This document shows, piece after piece, positions 52,640-64,000 of a stretch of DNA of 64,000 nt. A program made the translations under genes and the position numbers. The stretch's first letter is position 1, and each line of letters begins with the position of its first letter. This DNA is from Episyrphus balteatus (lineage: Eukaryota > Arthropoda > Insecta > Diptera > Syrphidae), in NCBI RefSeq assembly GCF_945859705.1, contig NC_079136.1:4443501-4507500 (forward strand), read 5' to 3'. Under the pieces are notes generated by a model. It was given only the letters and a program-made list of their open reading frames with translations. It searched no databases and was not told where the DNA came from.

Positions 52640-54150
52640 CATTTTGCAGTGAGTAACGAAACAGAGCGATGGTGAAGGAACTGCATGTTCGGATGAAAAA
52701 CTTTTACATAAGGAATAATTTTATGAGTGAAAGCAGAGAGTGGGGGCCTTTATCGACTTTATTTAGGCGCCCCCTTGCAAACAAAGGTTCAGAAAGATCA
52801 ATGAGTGTTTCGTGGTCATATTGTTCTTATCCGTTTCAAAACTACTGCTAAACAGCGATTTGGAGGAACATGTTCTATGGGTTTATTTCATTATTCCAGG
52901 GGCGGATTTGGGTTTTCGTTGGTTTTAATAAGACTCATTTGCAGTGGCCAGTGGATTATTGTGCAACATAAGCAGTTAAATGTAAAAAAAAGATGTTTAT
53001 GAGTGACAAAAGGACAAGGGGCCTTTTTTTATAAACTCAACTAGGCGCCCCTTATAAAAAAGGCATCAGAACATTCTAAATAACAGATCCAGTAAGTTTT
53101 TCGTCGTCAAGTTGTTTTTTTTTCCGTTCAAAAGTTCTAGCCTGTAGGTTGACTTATTATTCCAGGGGCGGATTTGGTTTTCTCTTGAATTGATAGTTAT
53201 CATTTAAAATTAATTTCTGTGAGTAAAAAGGATGTTATTCCTTCACATGAGCAGTTTAATATAAAAAAAACTGATTTTGATGAGTGGAAGAAAGGCAAGG
53301 GGCCTTTCTTTATTGACTTAACTAGGCGCCCCTTGTAGAAAAAGCATCAAAATCACAGATCCGGTGAGTGTTTCTTGATTCTGTTGGTTCTATTTTTATC
53401 TTAAAAGTATCTTATACGAAGCAGTGAAGTGAGAAACTGCATATTTGCCGGAGTTTGCTCCATTATTCCAGGGGCGGATTTACTTTTTATTTTTTCGTAT
53501 GATTGGAATCATTTGCAGTGAATTCCTGTGCATAAAATGGATCACAAACTTTTACATGAATAGTTTAATATGAGAAAACATTTTTATGAGTTGAAGATTA
53601 AAGGAGGCGGCTTACTTAATCGACTTAACAAGGCGCCCGCCCTTGCATTAAAAGCGTTCAAATGTTCTAAAGCACATATCTTTTAATTGTTTCTTCGTCG
53701 TGTTGGTTCTTTTTACATTGCAAAAAGTACTACGAAGCAGTGATTTTAAGAACTGCATGTTTAGTGCGTATGTTTCATTATTCCAGGGGCGGAATTGGTT
53801 TTTCGATTGCTTGGAAGAAATCGATTTCATTGATTTTCTTTTTTTTTTCAAAATGGGTGGATAAATTATGCCTGAAAAGTCCGAAAGAAGAAATTATTTT
53901 TATGAATGGAAAAATGAGGGGTAACGATTTTAAAAGGGGCCCCTTGCATAAAAAGCATCAAAACTCACGTATCGTACTTCGAGGCAGCGATGTAGAAGAA
54001 TTAAATGTTCTGTCGGTTAGCTTTATTAATTTAGGGGTGGATTTGGTTTTTCGATTGAAAGATAGGAAAAGAATGGATTGGACAGTCCAATATTATAAAA
54101 AATACTTTTATGGTCGGAGGAAAGGGCGCCCCCTTGCAAAATAAATCATC
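52640..54150. repeat. Tandem repeat of about 290 bp, five to six units
   Basis: Each unit contains, in order, a core 'aggcgccccttg', 'aaaaagcatcaaaa', a GGTTCT-TTTT stretch, 'ttattccaggggcggattt' and 'tatgagtggaaga'. Cores fall near 52768, 53044, 53324, 53631, 53935 and 54125, giving spacings of 276, 280, 307, 304 and 190. Units are well diverged. The ORFs inside (for example 53740-54144) do not keep a common frame between units, so the repeat is not protein-coding. Confidence 0.9.
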
Positions 54151-55385
54151 AAAATGTTTTAAAAATATAAATAATCAAAATGTAGTAAATCACACATGCA
54201 GTCAATGTTTACTAGGATGTATGGTTCATTTTTCTCTTAAAAATACTCCCTAGGGTTAAAAATTTACCCTTCCCATCACCCGCTCCTGTTCACCACAATC
54301 CTATAACCAGTTTTTTGAATATTATTTTTCTAAATAGGAATATATTTTCATTCGGGTTGACGTTAATTTGTTGTGTATTCACATTATTCAATTTAAGAGG
54401 AATATAAATATAACAAACTGAATGTGGTAAATAAATTGCAACAAATTATATATTGAAACGGGACTCGAGAGGAGCCATTAGTGATGGCATCAAGGGATGC
54501 GAAATAACCTTCTTATCGCACAAAACACATCATTAACTCAGAGCAAGTACTGAAAAAAAAAGAGAGAGAGTTTATTTTTTTCGGATCTCCAGCTCCATCT
54601 CCTCCATCATTATGTGGGTTGGTTGGTTATGTTGTCAAAGACTAATCTTCTCCATTGACCAAAAACCCAGAACCATTTGTATTATTTACTTGATATTATG
54701 CTCCATGATGATGATGGTGCAGTGACACGAGTATAGTTAGAAGTAGTAGTAGCTAGCTTGGGACTTATATTCACAGATCCACTCAAAGAGTCTTTTGAAG
54801 AAGATGAAAAAAAAAGAAATTATATTTTTGCTGGTTTCTTCGAATTGAAATAGAATTATTCCATCTCTCTCTTTTATATTGGCCCTAATTGACCTTTGGT
54901 ATTCTTATCGACATGAAAAAAAGTCACTATGCACAACTGGAGTGTTTGGTTTCGCTTTAAAAAAGAAATTGATTCGGTTTCGGATAATACTCTGAGATAT
55001 TTATTTTTTCCCTCTCGTTTCTATATTCTTTAAAAAAATTGAATGCGGACTGATGATGGGAAATGGAATTGGTTAGAAGCTGAATTTTTTTTTTTGAAAT
55101 AGGGTATGCTCGTAATTAGGAGGTGTAAAGTTAAGTGCGAGAGGTTGGATATATTAATGTGAGGGCAGCTTATGAGGGATTTGCAGAAATGTCAAGAATT
55201 TAGATTGGAAAAGGATCAATATCAATTGTGAGAGGGAACTTTATTTATATTTTTGAGTTTTTTAATGGTATAATTGAGGATTTGAGATTAGTCTTGAGAT
55301 TATGCAACTTGACATTTTCAAGAATCGTTGACATATCAGTTGTTTGAACAACTATTTTTAATGGTTGAATTAGCATGAAATTATT
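54151..55385. other. No gene recognised
   Basis: AT-rich DNA without repeats that have clear ends. Confidence 0.5.
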
Positions 55386-55603
55386 CCCTAGTAAAAATTG
55401 AAATTGAATTTTTAAAGAAAAAAATTTAAAAAAAACCTTCAACGTTGCACCACAGCTGCACCACCGCCGTTTGGCGGAAAATTTCGGCGCACCACTGCCG
55501 CACCACGACTGCACCACGTGCGCAATATTTCATTTTGTATGAAAAAATCACTGCACCATGAACCATCATACATAATTTTGTATTATTGAAAAAATAAAAA
55601 AAA

Positions 55604-55692
55604 AACCACCGACGAGAAGGAGATTCGAACCCAAGTATCCAGAACACTTCTACTAGAACTCCAACGCCTTAAGCACTCCACCACCAAGTCAT
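55604..55692 (-). ncRNA. tRNA-like (Ser/Leu-type) Pol III unit, degenerate
   Basis: The minus strand contains a TGGTGGAGTGCTTAAGGCG segment like a Ser/Leu tRNA D-arm (A box) and GGGTTCGAATCTCC (B box) at the expected spacing, followed by a run of nine or ten T's that could terminate Pol III. The acceptor and T stems pair only partly and no proper anticodon arm forms. It is more likely a tRNA-derived SINE head or a pseudo-tRNA than a working tRNA. Confidence 0.5.
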
Positions 55693-55856
55693 GTTTGTAC
55701 GAACTGGCAATTTGTTGCTTAAGTCAAAATAACTTTGAAGACGACTTAAACATTTGTATAAGTACGAGAATAGAATTTTTGATCATGGTGAGGTGAATTT
55801 TTTATTCAAAATTAAATGGTGCGGACGTGGTGCAGCGGTGGGGCGGGGTGCACAAT

Positions 55857-58487
55857 GGGACCAAACGACCAAAACCATCTCAAAATTGGTTTTAACAAAT
55901 GTGATAATTTCAAAAAAGTAATGATTGTTTAACATAATAGAAATGTGCCCAATTATGATAGCATACATTGTTTTTAATATATTTTGAATAAAAGTACTTA
56001 AAATGAGTCTCGAACCTTACATTTAAATTTTTATTGTTTTTCGTCCTATTTTATATAACCAGTTTAAACTTAGTTTTCTCAGAAGTTTGTGAAGAAACCT
56101 TATAAGTGTTGTATATCAATAAAAAGGTTAGAATCTCTACTTTATAAATCCGTTATTTGTTTTTGAATGTAGGTACTTTAAATTAATTGTTTAAAAAAAA
56201 TAACAATTAATGGGAAGTAATTTGGCCAACTTTAATTTTCAATTGTAGATTTCTCCTTTGCCGACGACTGCCGATGTGGAGTTATGAATGAATTTAGAAT
56301 CTCATTTTACTCAAAATTAAGGAATAAAAATAAAATTTTGCGCATATTTGCGCAATTTTGATTTACGGTCAAAAATGTATAAAATAAAAATTTTCCAAAA
56401 ATTTTTGCAAATCTTTTTTTATTGTCATCTACAGGGTGTCTCAAAATTAATGATTCAAATAAAATATTCTGATAGGCTAATTAAAGGGCTCTTAAAGTTT
56501 GGTAACTTTTTTATCCAAAATATTTACGGTTTTCTATTAAATGCACTTCTTGTGAAATTTCGAAAAATTCCTTTGCTTCCCCTGTTCATAATATATTTTT
56601 GTTTTTTTTTTTTACAAATCTGTCCCTAAAACAATAATTGACAATTAGGAACAATTGACAAATAAAAAAAATTATTTCGCTACAAATTAGTTTACACAAA
56701 AGCTTATGTTTTTTATTGTTTTTTTTTTTTTACTCTGAAAAACCTTGTTTTGTTGAATTCAAATTATTGTATCTTTCATCCTAACTTCAATTTCCGAATT
56801 TTGTATACTTTTTTTGAAAACTCTGATAACTAGGCAAGTTATAAAAATGATAAACCAGTTTCAAAATGTACAATTTATTTTTTAAGGTGTTGCTCTAAAA
56901 TAAAAGTAAGAAATTGAGTTTCATTAAAACTGCTAACTAATTTGTAGCGATAATGCGAACAAAATAAATAATGTTTTAGTGAACTTTTGTAAAAACAAAA
57001 ATCACAAATGAACAGGGGAAGTAAAATACTGTTTCAAAGTAGGAATTTTTCGAAATTTCACAATAAGTGCATTGTTCGAAAATGGTAAGAATTTGAGATA
57101 TGTATTTTAATTATCTACTTTTGGGATCCCCTATAAAGGGAATTCCCAACAAGCCTGACATTCTGAACGGATTTCAAGTCCCATTTTCTGCCGCAAATCA
57201 AAATCTGCAGATTTGATTTTATTTCATCCCATTTTTGTCCTCTTCAACAATAATTTTGATTTTATTAAGAAAGTGGTTAATTTAGTCTCTAAGTTTTTGG
57301 ATCTCTTTCACATTTTTTCTTTCTTCTCTTACTTTTATTCGTATGCTTTTTTTGAATTTATTATCTTTTAATTTTTGCTTTCTTATCAATATATTATATA
57401 TAGGATAACTTCACTTATATTTAACACAAATTACAACGACTTAAAATATAATTTTGTATATGAATTAAGCCATTAATTGATGAATTTGAGTTATTTTTCA
57501 TAATTTCTGTTTTTGAAAATATTATAGGGTAAATTAGGGCATTATGGCATACCTAAGCACAAACTCAAATAACTTTACTGCGGACTACAATTTTTACTTC
57601 AATCATTTTTTTTAATTAAATTTCATAAAAACGTTACATAAATAAATTATTTATGAATAAAAATTCAAGCTTTTTAACAAAAAATAAATTAAATTAAAAA
57701 TAGTCCAAAAAAAACCATATTGCCCTATGTACGGGCAATATGGCGAACCCCATTTACTTCGGAACCCTTTACTTTTTTTACGTATATTCAGCATTTCTGA
57801 AATATAATTGTAAATAAGTTTCATAAAATTAACGTTAAATTGAGGTTATTTTCAAATTTAAAAAAATGCAGAGTTACTTTTAAAATTAGTTTTACATAAA
57901 GGCATTATGGCGCAGTCGGGTATAATATAGCGCCATAATGCCCTTATTACATCTGCGCCATATTGCAAAATATACACATATTCACAAAACTCCAAAAACT
58001 AAACACAATTCTTACTTCAGTTAAAATATAACAAGTGATATAACCAAACCAAAACTGTACTCTGCGTTTCACTCTTTACAACAAACACGTGCACTGTATA
58101 CTTACCGAGATACAAACAAACAAAAACAAAGCAATATTATATCGGAACCCAGAACCGGTATATTTTTTTTGTTTTCTTTTTTGTTTGGCACACAAATAAT
58201 AGCACTGACCTGCGATCGTCACAAGGCTAGTAATCAACGAAGGCCAAAGTTTCTGCATTGGTTTTATTTAAATGTGAATATTGGAAGTATGGTAGTTGAG
58301 AGGTGCGCCATAATGCCCGGTGCGCCATAATGCCCGAAGTTACCCTAATACATAATTTTTTTAGTTCTGATTTTTATTACATTTATTATGTATATACATT
58401 GTAGTATATTTGTGCCAAATTTCAAAAAAAAATATTGAGAAACAAAAAAGTTATGGAATTTTGAGATGATTTACATCGTTTGGTCCC
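55857..58487. mobile_element. 2.6-kb inverted-repeat element, GGGACCAAACGA ends
   Basis: GGGACCAAACGACCAAAACC at the left pairs with the reverse complement of the right end (ACATCGTTTGGTCCC), and both sides continue with CATCTCAAAATT. It sits inside the GTGGTGCAG fold-back element. The interior is AT-rich and holds no transposase that I can see, but it does contain another element at 57525-58347. Confidence 0.6.
57525..58347. mobile_element. 823-bp element with GGGCATTATGGC ends
   Basis: TAGGGTAAATTAGGGCATTA at the left pairs with the reverse complement of the right end (CATAATGCCCGAAGTTACCC TA). The GGGCATTATGGCG motif also recurs inside (near 57900 and 57945, and twice near 58310-58335). 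The TSD is unclear. It is nested in the 55857-58487 element. Confidence 0.7.
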
Positions 58488-58582
58488 ATAGTGGGGCGGT
58501 GCGGCGGTTTAGAAATTTTTAAAATGGTGCGGACGTGGTGCAGCGGTGGTGTGGCGGAAGTCCATTTTTACTCGGGCTAACA

Positions 58583-60469
58583 AAAAATAGACAGAGGAAG
58601 GTATTCTAAGACTCCTACTCCTTCGCAGCAGCAGTTAGACTATATAACGTATAAGGTACTAGCAAAAGAACAAAAAAAAAACTAAAACCTCATAAACCGG
58701 ACGGCAGTTCTTCTAAATAACACCTGCAGGTCTAATTCCATCGGCATTAATGCACTGCATTATTTTCAGTATTTGGAAAACAGAATTTTGATTTGGACTC
58801 GACGACGGTTGTTGCATCGGTACAATACGTTAAGAATATAAATAATTTAATTTAAAATATTAAATTAAGCTTCAAATTTCCACCATATTTTCATTTAAAT
58901 GCAAATTTTGCCAATGTAAATTTACAACCAATTGTGTGTGGGATGCATATCACAAATTATATTGTGTGGCAAGTATAAAGATTTAACAATCAAAAACCGC
59001 GCAATATACCATAAAAGAGTAAACAAAATGAGATTCAAAATCTAAAATTATATTTCATATTTCATACATAAACTTTAGCCTTAGAGTCGAATATGCAAAC
59101 ATAACCAAAAATTATTATAACGTTGATGATGGCAGTAGAATAAATAAAAATTAGCCAATCTACCCGCACATATAGCTTTTGATTAAACCAAACTAGGTTT
59201 AGGAGAGGCCATCAAAAATACGCTAGCTATGCAAAGCCTATTCTAATTTATTAATTATATTTTGTGTATAGATGCAGACTGTGCAGTGGAATATAGTGTG
59301 TGCACTGTGCTAGTGTATATTGTGGTGATACGTTTATTATTTATTGAAAGTTGGTTGGAATATAAGTTTAGTCATTAACCAAATTTGGTTGAATTCTGCA
59401 GGAGTAGTAGCTAATCTCGTTTTTCGTTCAAGTGACATTGTTGTACATATTTGTTAAGTGGAATTATTTAGGATTTTGTGTACGACCACAATATATAGGG
59501 TGTTGGGTGAATTGCAATGAGATGTTTTTTTACAACACTGTATTTTTGAAGGTAAAATGTTTGAATTTAATTATTTCACTCACTTGCACGCGCAGCGTAA
59601 CGCTTTAAAAAAAGGTTTTCAAACGAAAAATGGGAAGAGGAATAATTATAAAACCTTCATTTGAAATAATCTGGGACAGATTAATCAATACATCGGGTTT
59701 GAAGTCCCCATAAGACTTTACATGAACTACACAGAATGAAGGCCTCTTCAAATAGATATTTCTTACTTTAAAAAATGTTTAAATCTTACAGAGATTGATC
59801 GAGTAAACATAAACAGTAAGTAATGGTAAAACGAATGTTAAAAGCGCCCTGTTTCTTAAAGAAAAATAATCTCTTTGTGGCGTTACAAGTAAAATCTTTA
59901 TCAGTGAGGCCTTAAGACAAAACTAACGAATTAATAAACATTTATAACCCCTACAATATTCAAAGATATTCAAAGTTCGTATACAACCTCAGCATGACAA
60001 GTCCACCAAATGATTGCATCGATCTCAGCAAGTACAATCGGTCCTTGAAGCTTTGTCAATTCTTCGCGTTCATTAAGGATCCGAAATCTCTGATCCGTTA
60101 CTCCATTCAACACTACAGAACAAAGTTAAATAAGAGACTGCCGTCAATAAAGCCCGCACCCCAAGGCCTTCATAAACGTTAACCGAATTCTTGGACTTAA
60201 GTCACCAATGCCGGTAGTTATTAATAATTTGAATTGAAACAACAAAGTAGATGTTTTATTTGCAACCAACTTCAACTAGAAACCTTTCACAGATCCAGTC
60301 TTCTTAGAGAAAGTTCAAACATCCACCCATAGGAACCTTACATGGAATAAGCAACATTCAGCGGCACCAGTCCTGCAAATAATGCAGTTGACAGCCCAAA
60401 CCTGTGCACCTCAGATTAGATAAAAGGACTTTCACACCTTCCATGCATCGGCTTCTATTCCTGTTGAAA
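58583..60469. other. No gene recognised; possible LINE-related ORF near its end
   Basis: Mostly AT-rich DNA. An open frame at 59994-60182 (plus) has a plausible start but no domain. It precedes LINE remnants and may belong to the same decayed element. Confidence 0.4.
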
Positions 60470-61386
60470 AGAAAAAACGGCTAAACAACGAAACTCTTGA
60501 TCTACAAATCGACATGTCATCGCCTACAGTTTTCCCGCATGGTACACCATCCGCAAGACAGCCATGAAGGAATTTAAAATTTTTGATAGAATAATCATTA
60601 AAAAAAAAAAAATCATGCATTATATAGCCAGAACTGGACGAAATTGAAATGGAACCACACTGCAGGCACTAGTTTCCAATACAAAAAGAATTATCAAAGT
60701 TGGGTCACTCAGTTATGAGGTAACAAACATAAAATAAATAGAAAATTCAGACGAATTTGGAAGTCAGTAAAAAATATTGCGGATCGGCATAGGACTTTTC
60801 TCAAACCGAAACACAGTGGTGCCTTCTTGTTTTTTGGCTACAAAATCATTGGCATGGCCATTTCTTGATGGAAAGTGAAGAAATTTTGTACATTGAAGGA
60901 ACATTATAATATATGCCATCAAGTTTTGAAGCTTTTAGGAAACGAGCTCCTGAGGTTCAACTGGATTAAGCCAGCCAACGAAACTCCTGATCTACAAGCA
61001 TCTTCATCGACCTCTCGTCGCCTATAGCTTTCCGGTATGGTATACCATCTCTAAGACAGCCATGAAGGAACTTCAAATTTTTGAGAGGAAAATCCTGAGG
61101 ATCTGCACCGGACTTTACTTCGATCGACGGCGACAAAAATACTACAGAAACGAGCGACTCTACGAGGAAGCAAACATCACGTGTTGGACAAGTTTCTGCT
61201 GCAATCTGCAAAGAAACTTGTCGGAAGAATCGTCAACCACCCCAATAAGCATGAGAACCCAACAATGACATCCCGAACCAAGAAACCTTTGTGCTTTGGA
61301 TATTCTGGATGATCACATAATCCCAACCGACAGCGAGGAAGTAGTATACTTTTACGCCGATACGCAGTGACCCTTCTACAGCGGCT
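60470..61386 (+). mobile_element. Two decayed LINE RT 3' fragments
   Basis: A ~100-bp segment is present twice (about 60485-60595 and 60980-61090), each encoding the RT region before the C-terminal end (the second gives TISKTAMKELQIFERKILRI and CTG). After the second copy the C-terminal end follows (RRQKYYRNERLYEEA, LDKFLLQSAKKLVGR in a shifted frame) and finishes in F-Y-S-G-stop near 61386, matching the LINE fragment at 19937-20224. Several frameshifts are present. Confidence 0.65.
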
Positions 61387-61449
61387 AAATGCCAAAATGC
61401 TAAATGCCACCATAATCAATACCACAACTGGACAACCGCACTCAAAAAA

Positions 61450-61910
61450 TTTCATGTGTAAATAGTACTAATAACTGCGTACATTCTACGAATTTTATTC
61501 GTGGTTTTCAGCCACGAATAGCATTCGTAAAATGGACATAGATTAGTAAAAATTACGAATATTTTATTAGTATTCGTAAAAAAGCATGCGTATATTGTAC
61601 GAATACTTTTGTATTTTGTACGAATACTATTGGTACATTTAGATATGGTTTTACCTCCCATTCGTACATTGTACGAATACAATTGCAGTGTTTACTAATA
61701 AACCTGTAATTCATTCGTAAATGGTACAGCTCCATTCGTGCATTGTACGAATGATATTGTACTATTTACTAATGCCCTTGTAATTCATTCGTAAATGGTA
61801 CAGCTCCATTCGTGCATTGTACGAATGATATTGTACTATTTACTAATGCCCTTGTAATTCATTCGTAAATGGTACAGCTCCATGTATGTATTGTACGAAT
61901 ATTATTGAAG
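61450..61910. repeat. 74-bp tandem repeat built on ATTCGTA/TACGAAT
   Basis: Units beginning GTAATTCATTCGTAAATGG start at 61706, 61780 and 61854, giving an exact 74-bp period. Degenerate units extend left to about 61450. Each unit contains CATTCGTGCATTGTACGAAT, an imperfect palindrome. Confidence 0.85.
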
Positions 61911-61950
61911 AACTTACCCTTATTAAATAATGCTTCTTACCATTTTCTTA

Positions 61951-62012
61951 AATATTCATTGTATGAAATAATCACAAAAGGAATATTCATTGTATGAAAT
62001 AATCACAAATGG
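61951..62012. repeat. Two tandem 31-bp units
   Basis: The unit starting AATATTCATTGTATGAAATA occurs at 61951 and 61982 with a single difference near the end. Confidence 0.9.
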
Positions 62013-62059
62013 AATTTCAGTTTAAGGTCCACATACATAAATTGAAAATGCATTTACGT

Positions 62060-63060
62060 ATTTTTTCAAAATGACAAACATTTAAGGAATTTTATTAAGT
62101 AGCTTAACTTTTACACAAATATTTTTTTTTTATTATAAAATAGTATGTATATATAAGTAACTAAAACTAATTTGTTGTGATTAATTTCTACAGATTTTTT
62201 TGTATTATAAAATAGTATAGATATTCAGTAAAAAATATATTATTTTAAATTAAATTATTTACATATTATAAAATTATAAAGTAATCAAATTTATTCTTCA
62301 TTGATTTATTAATTAACTAAAATTAATTTGAAATGATTAATTTCAACAAAAATATTTTTTTATTATAAAATAGTATATTTTAAGTTAAAAAAATATTATT
62401 TTAAATTTAATTATTTACATATTAAAAAGTTTTAAATTAATCAAATTTATTCTTCACACATTTATTAAGTAACTAAAATTAATTTGGAATGATTAATTTC
62501 TACAAAAATATTTTTTTTTATTATACTATTTTATTTATAATAAAAAAATATTTTTGTAGAAATTAATCATTTCAAATTAATTTTAGTTACCTAATAAATG
62601 AATGAAGAATAAATTTGATTAATTTATAATTTTTTAATATGTAAATAATTCAATTTAAAATAATTTTTTTTTTACTTAAAATATACTATTTTATAGTAAA
62701 AAAAATATTTTTGTAGAAATTAATCATTTCAAATTAATTTTAGTTACTTAATAAATGAATGAAGAATAAATTTGATTAATTTATAATTTTTTAATATGTA
62801 AATAATTTAATTTAAAATAATATTTTTTTACTTAAAATAATTATTATAATGAATTATTTAATATATAAAATTATAAATTAATCAAATTTATTCTTCATTC
62901 ATTTGTTAAGTAACTTAAATTAATTTGGAATGATTAATTTCCACAAAAATATTTTTTTTTATTATAAAATAGTATATAGGTATTTTAGTTAAAAAAATAT
63001 TATTTTAAGTTGAATTATACATATGAGAAATTTTTAAATTAATTAAATTTACTCTGCATT
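62060..63060. repeat. AT-rich direct and inverted repeat block
   Basis: A ~150-170-bp motif containing 'ttaattttagttac' and 'tatactattttat' recurs several times: forward near 62140, 62330, 62470 and 62900, and inverted near 62530-62640 and 62690-62830. The palindromic junction near 62515-62535 (ttattatactattttatttataataa) may be a fold-back centre. The sequence is over 80% A+T. It lies downstream of the partial gene at the right edge, possibly in one of its introns. Confidence 0.7.
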
Positions 63061-63135
63061 TGTTGCACTGAAGGCCACTAAAAAAATATTTAACATTTTA
63101 AGTTCAAAATATTTCGAAATAAGTGCTGTACTTAC

Positions 63136-64000
63136 ATTCAATTTCTTTCAGTAAAGCATCAGTCACTGGACTTCGCTTTGCTTTGCTCCCTTTCATTTTG
63201 AAAAATGCCCCATCCATAAACTCCCACATATGTTCGTCGGCCTGTGGGTGTTCCATATTGAACACAAAGAAGGCTTTGAAGCATATATCCAAGGCTTGTG
63301 AGACATGGAAAAATTTGTAAGTAATATTTTTGAAGTCCACCAAGAAGCAGCTTGGGTCTTCGATTGGTCCAATGGCAGAAATAAAGGGTGCAATTGACTT
63401 TTCCGCCTCCACCTTGCAATCGTACATTGTCTTGTACTCCAACTCTGATTTGCACATCATAATAAATGATCTTCTAGATTCGTTAGTTGAATAAAATTTT
63501 TTTTTTGAGTGGGTGTTGATGTTAGAAGTCCTTTTTTACTCATTCTGGCTTGTGGCAAGAGTGATTGTAGAATATACAACACCATCAAGTGCACTGTATC
63601 TAAAGTAAAGAAAAAGAAAATAATGAAGAATTATGAAAAATTTATTGTATTCAATTATTTGTTTTAATTAGGGCCATTTGCTGAAACGAAACTTAAATAA
63701 TTAAGTAGAACATAAAATCTTATTCCCTACTTTTTCCTCTGCGTAAACTGTCACATAAGGTTTTATCTAGAACTTAAATTATTAAATTTCGTTTGAACAA
63801 ACAGCTTTAAGTCGATAATTACCTTCATTCAAATTGTGATTTTCTTGACTTAGCTGATTGAGGTAGTCAATTTCTTCTGCGCTCTTTAACTTATTTAAAT
63901 GTTGAGGAAAAATTTTGTGTATTAAAATCTGGCAAACATCGTTCAACCGATCCAGTGCCCCTTCTTTGGATGTTCCGAAAAGGAACTTAAAATCCGAATC
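63136..64000 (-). pseudogene. Partial gene of unrecognised family, probably frameshifted
   Basis: Two exons are visible on the minus strand. The first (64000, open at the window edge, to 63823) reads DSDFKFLFGTSKEGALDRLN ... QILIHKIFPQHLNKLKS and ends GAAG|GTAATT. The second (63599-63136) starts after CTTTACTTTAG and continues in phase (DTVHLMVLYILQSLLPQARM, KKGLLTSTPTQKKNFIQL, TNLEDH). At 63464-63466 the frame shifts by one base: restoring one T of a T run would connect to FIMMCKSELEYKTMYDCK, IAPFISAIGPIEDPS, FHVSQALDICFKAFFVFNME and MWEFMDGAFFKM. The exon ends at a strong GTAAGTACAG donor. I have an impression that similar sequences occur in uncharacterised, multi-copy insect proteins, but I cannot name the family. 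The frameshift may be real decay or an assembly error. Confidence 0.5.

Larger units (their letters stand above)
55386..58582. mobile_element. Fold-back element with GTGGTGCAG-rich arms, interrupted
   Basis: Near the left end TAGTAAAAAT leads into a C-rich arm (TGCACCACCGCCG near 55455). At the right end the G-rich counterpart (GGTGCGGACGTGGTGCAGCG near 58527) leads to ATTTTTACT. The same G-rich phrase occurs at 55818, just before a 2.6-kb insertion (55857-58487). The TSD is not resolved. Confidence 0.5.

Noticed and set aside
53740..54144. 134-codon ORF in the 290-bp tandem repeat
   Set aside because: The frame is not shared with the other units, so it arises by chance within the repeat.
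61450..61910. Possible CRISPR-like array
   Set aside because: The repeats are contiguous 74-bp units with no unique spacers, in an animal genome.

Overview
The window looks like an AT-rich insect chromosome, very probably a higher (brachyceran/schizophoran) fly. The main anchor is a complete spliced gene for V-ATPase subunit B (Vha55) whose protein is nearly identical to the Drosophila one as I remember it. Intron structure, a CLEAR/M-box-like promoter block and TCAGT initiators fit a dipteran nuclear genome. No bacterial, organellar or viral gene was recognised.

Host genes, left to right. (1) A minus-strand gene at 1511-5606 encodes a long disordered protein ending in an ALMS motif (Alstrom-type centrosomal family). 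I reconstruct three coding exons whose phases fit; the penultimate intron contains a ~790-bp AAATA microsatellite that also supplies its 3' splice-site tract. (2) Vha55, plus strand, has coding exons at 14129-14210, 20592-21853 and 30212-30349 (493 aa). (3) Nested in the last Vha55 intron, same strand, are two unannotated microprotein ORFs (22403-22534, 43 aa; 28548-28676, 42 aa). Each has one membrane segment, a basic tail and a similar C-terminus, and each lies ~140-150 bp downstream of a GATAAGATA site. I consider this pair the best candidate for something undescribed. (4) At the right edge, a minus-strand gene of an unrecognised family (63136-64000, running off the window) carries a probable one-base frameshift. 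A weaker three-exon candidate lies at 9211-10317 on the minus strand.

Most of the rest is mobile DNA, much of it resolved to termini and target-site duplications (TSDs). It includes: a 1.6-kb TTA-TSD element carrying a broken Ciao1 fragment and part of another gene; stacks of short TWA-TSD MITEs (7534, 8385, 13111, 13263, 32603, 46025, 46360); a piggyBac-type TTAA MITE (16865); a Tc1-like long-inverted-repeat element (17398); a nearly perfect 1,661-bp palindrome of two Tc1 transposase N-terminal halves (35921); a 3.7-kb hAT-type element (24013) with a Transib-like element nested in it (24628); a second hAT-type element (49009); a CR1/jockey-like LINE with PHD-type ORF1, endonuclease and RT (39127-43370); two other LINE 3' remnants (19680, 60470-61386); and fold-back elements at 55386-58582 with a tRNA-like Pol III unit.

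Satellite-type DNA: the AAATA array (1789), a 14-bp minisatellite (26385), a ~290-bp tandem repeat with a GGCGCC-type core (52640-54150), a 74-bp repeat (61450) and AT-rich inverted repeats (62060-63060). All calls come from reading the sequence; no searches were run.
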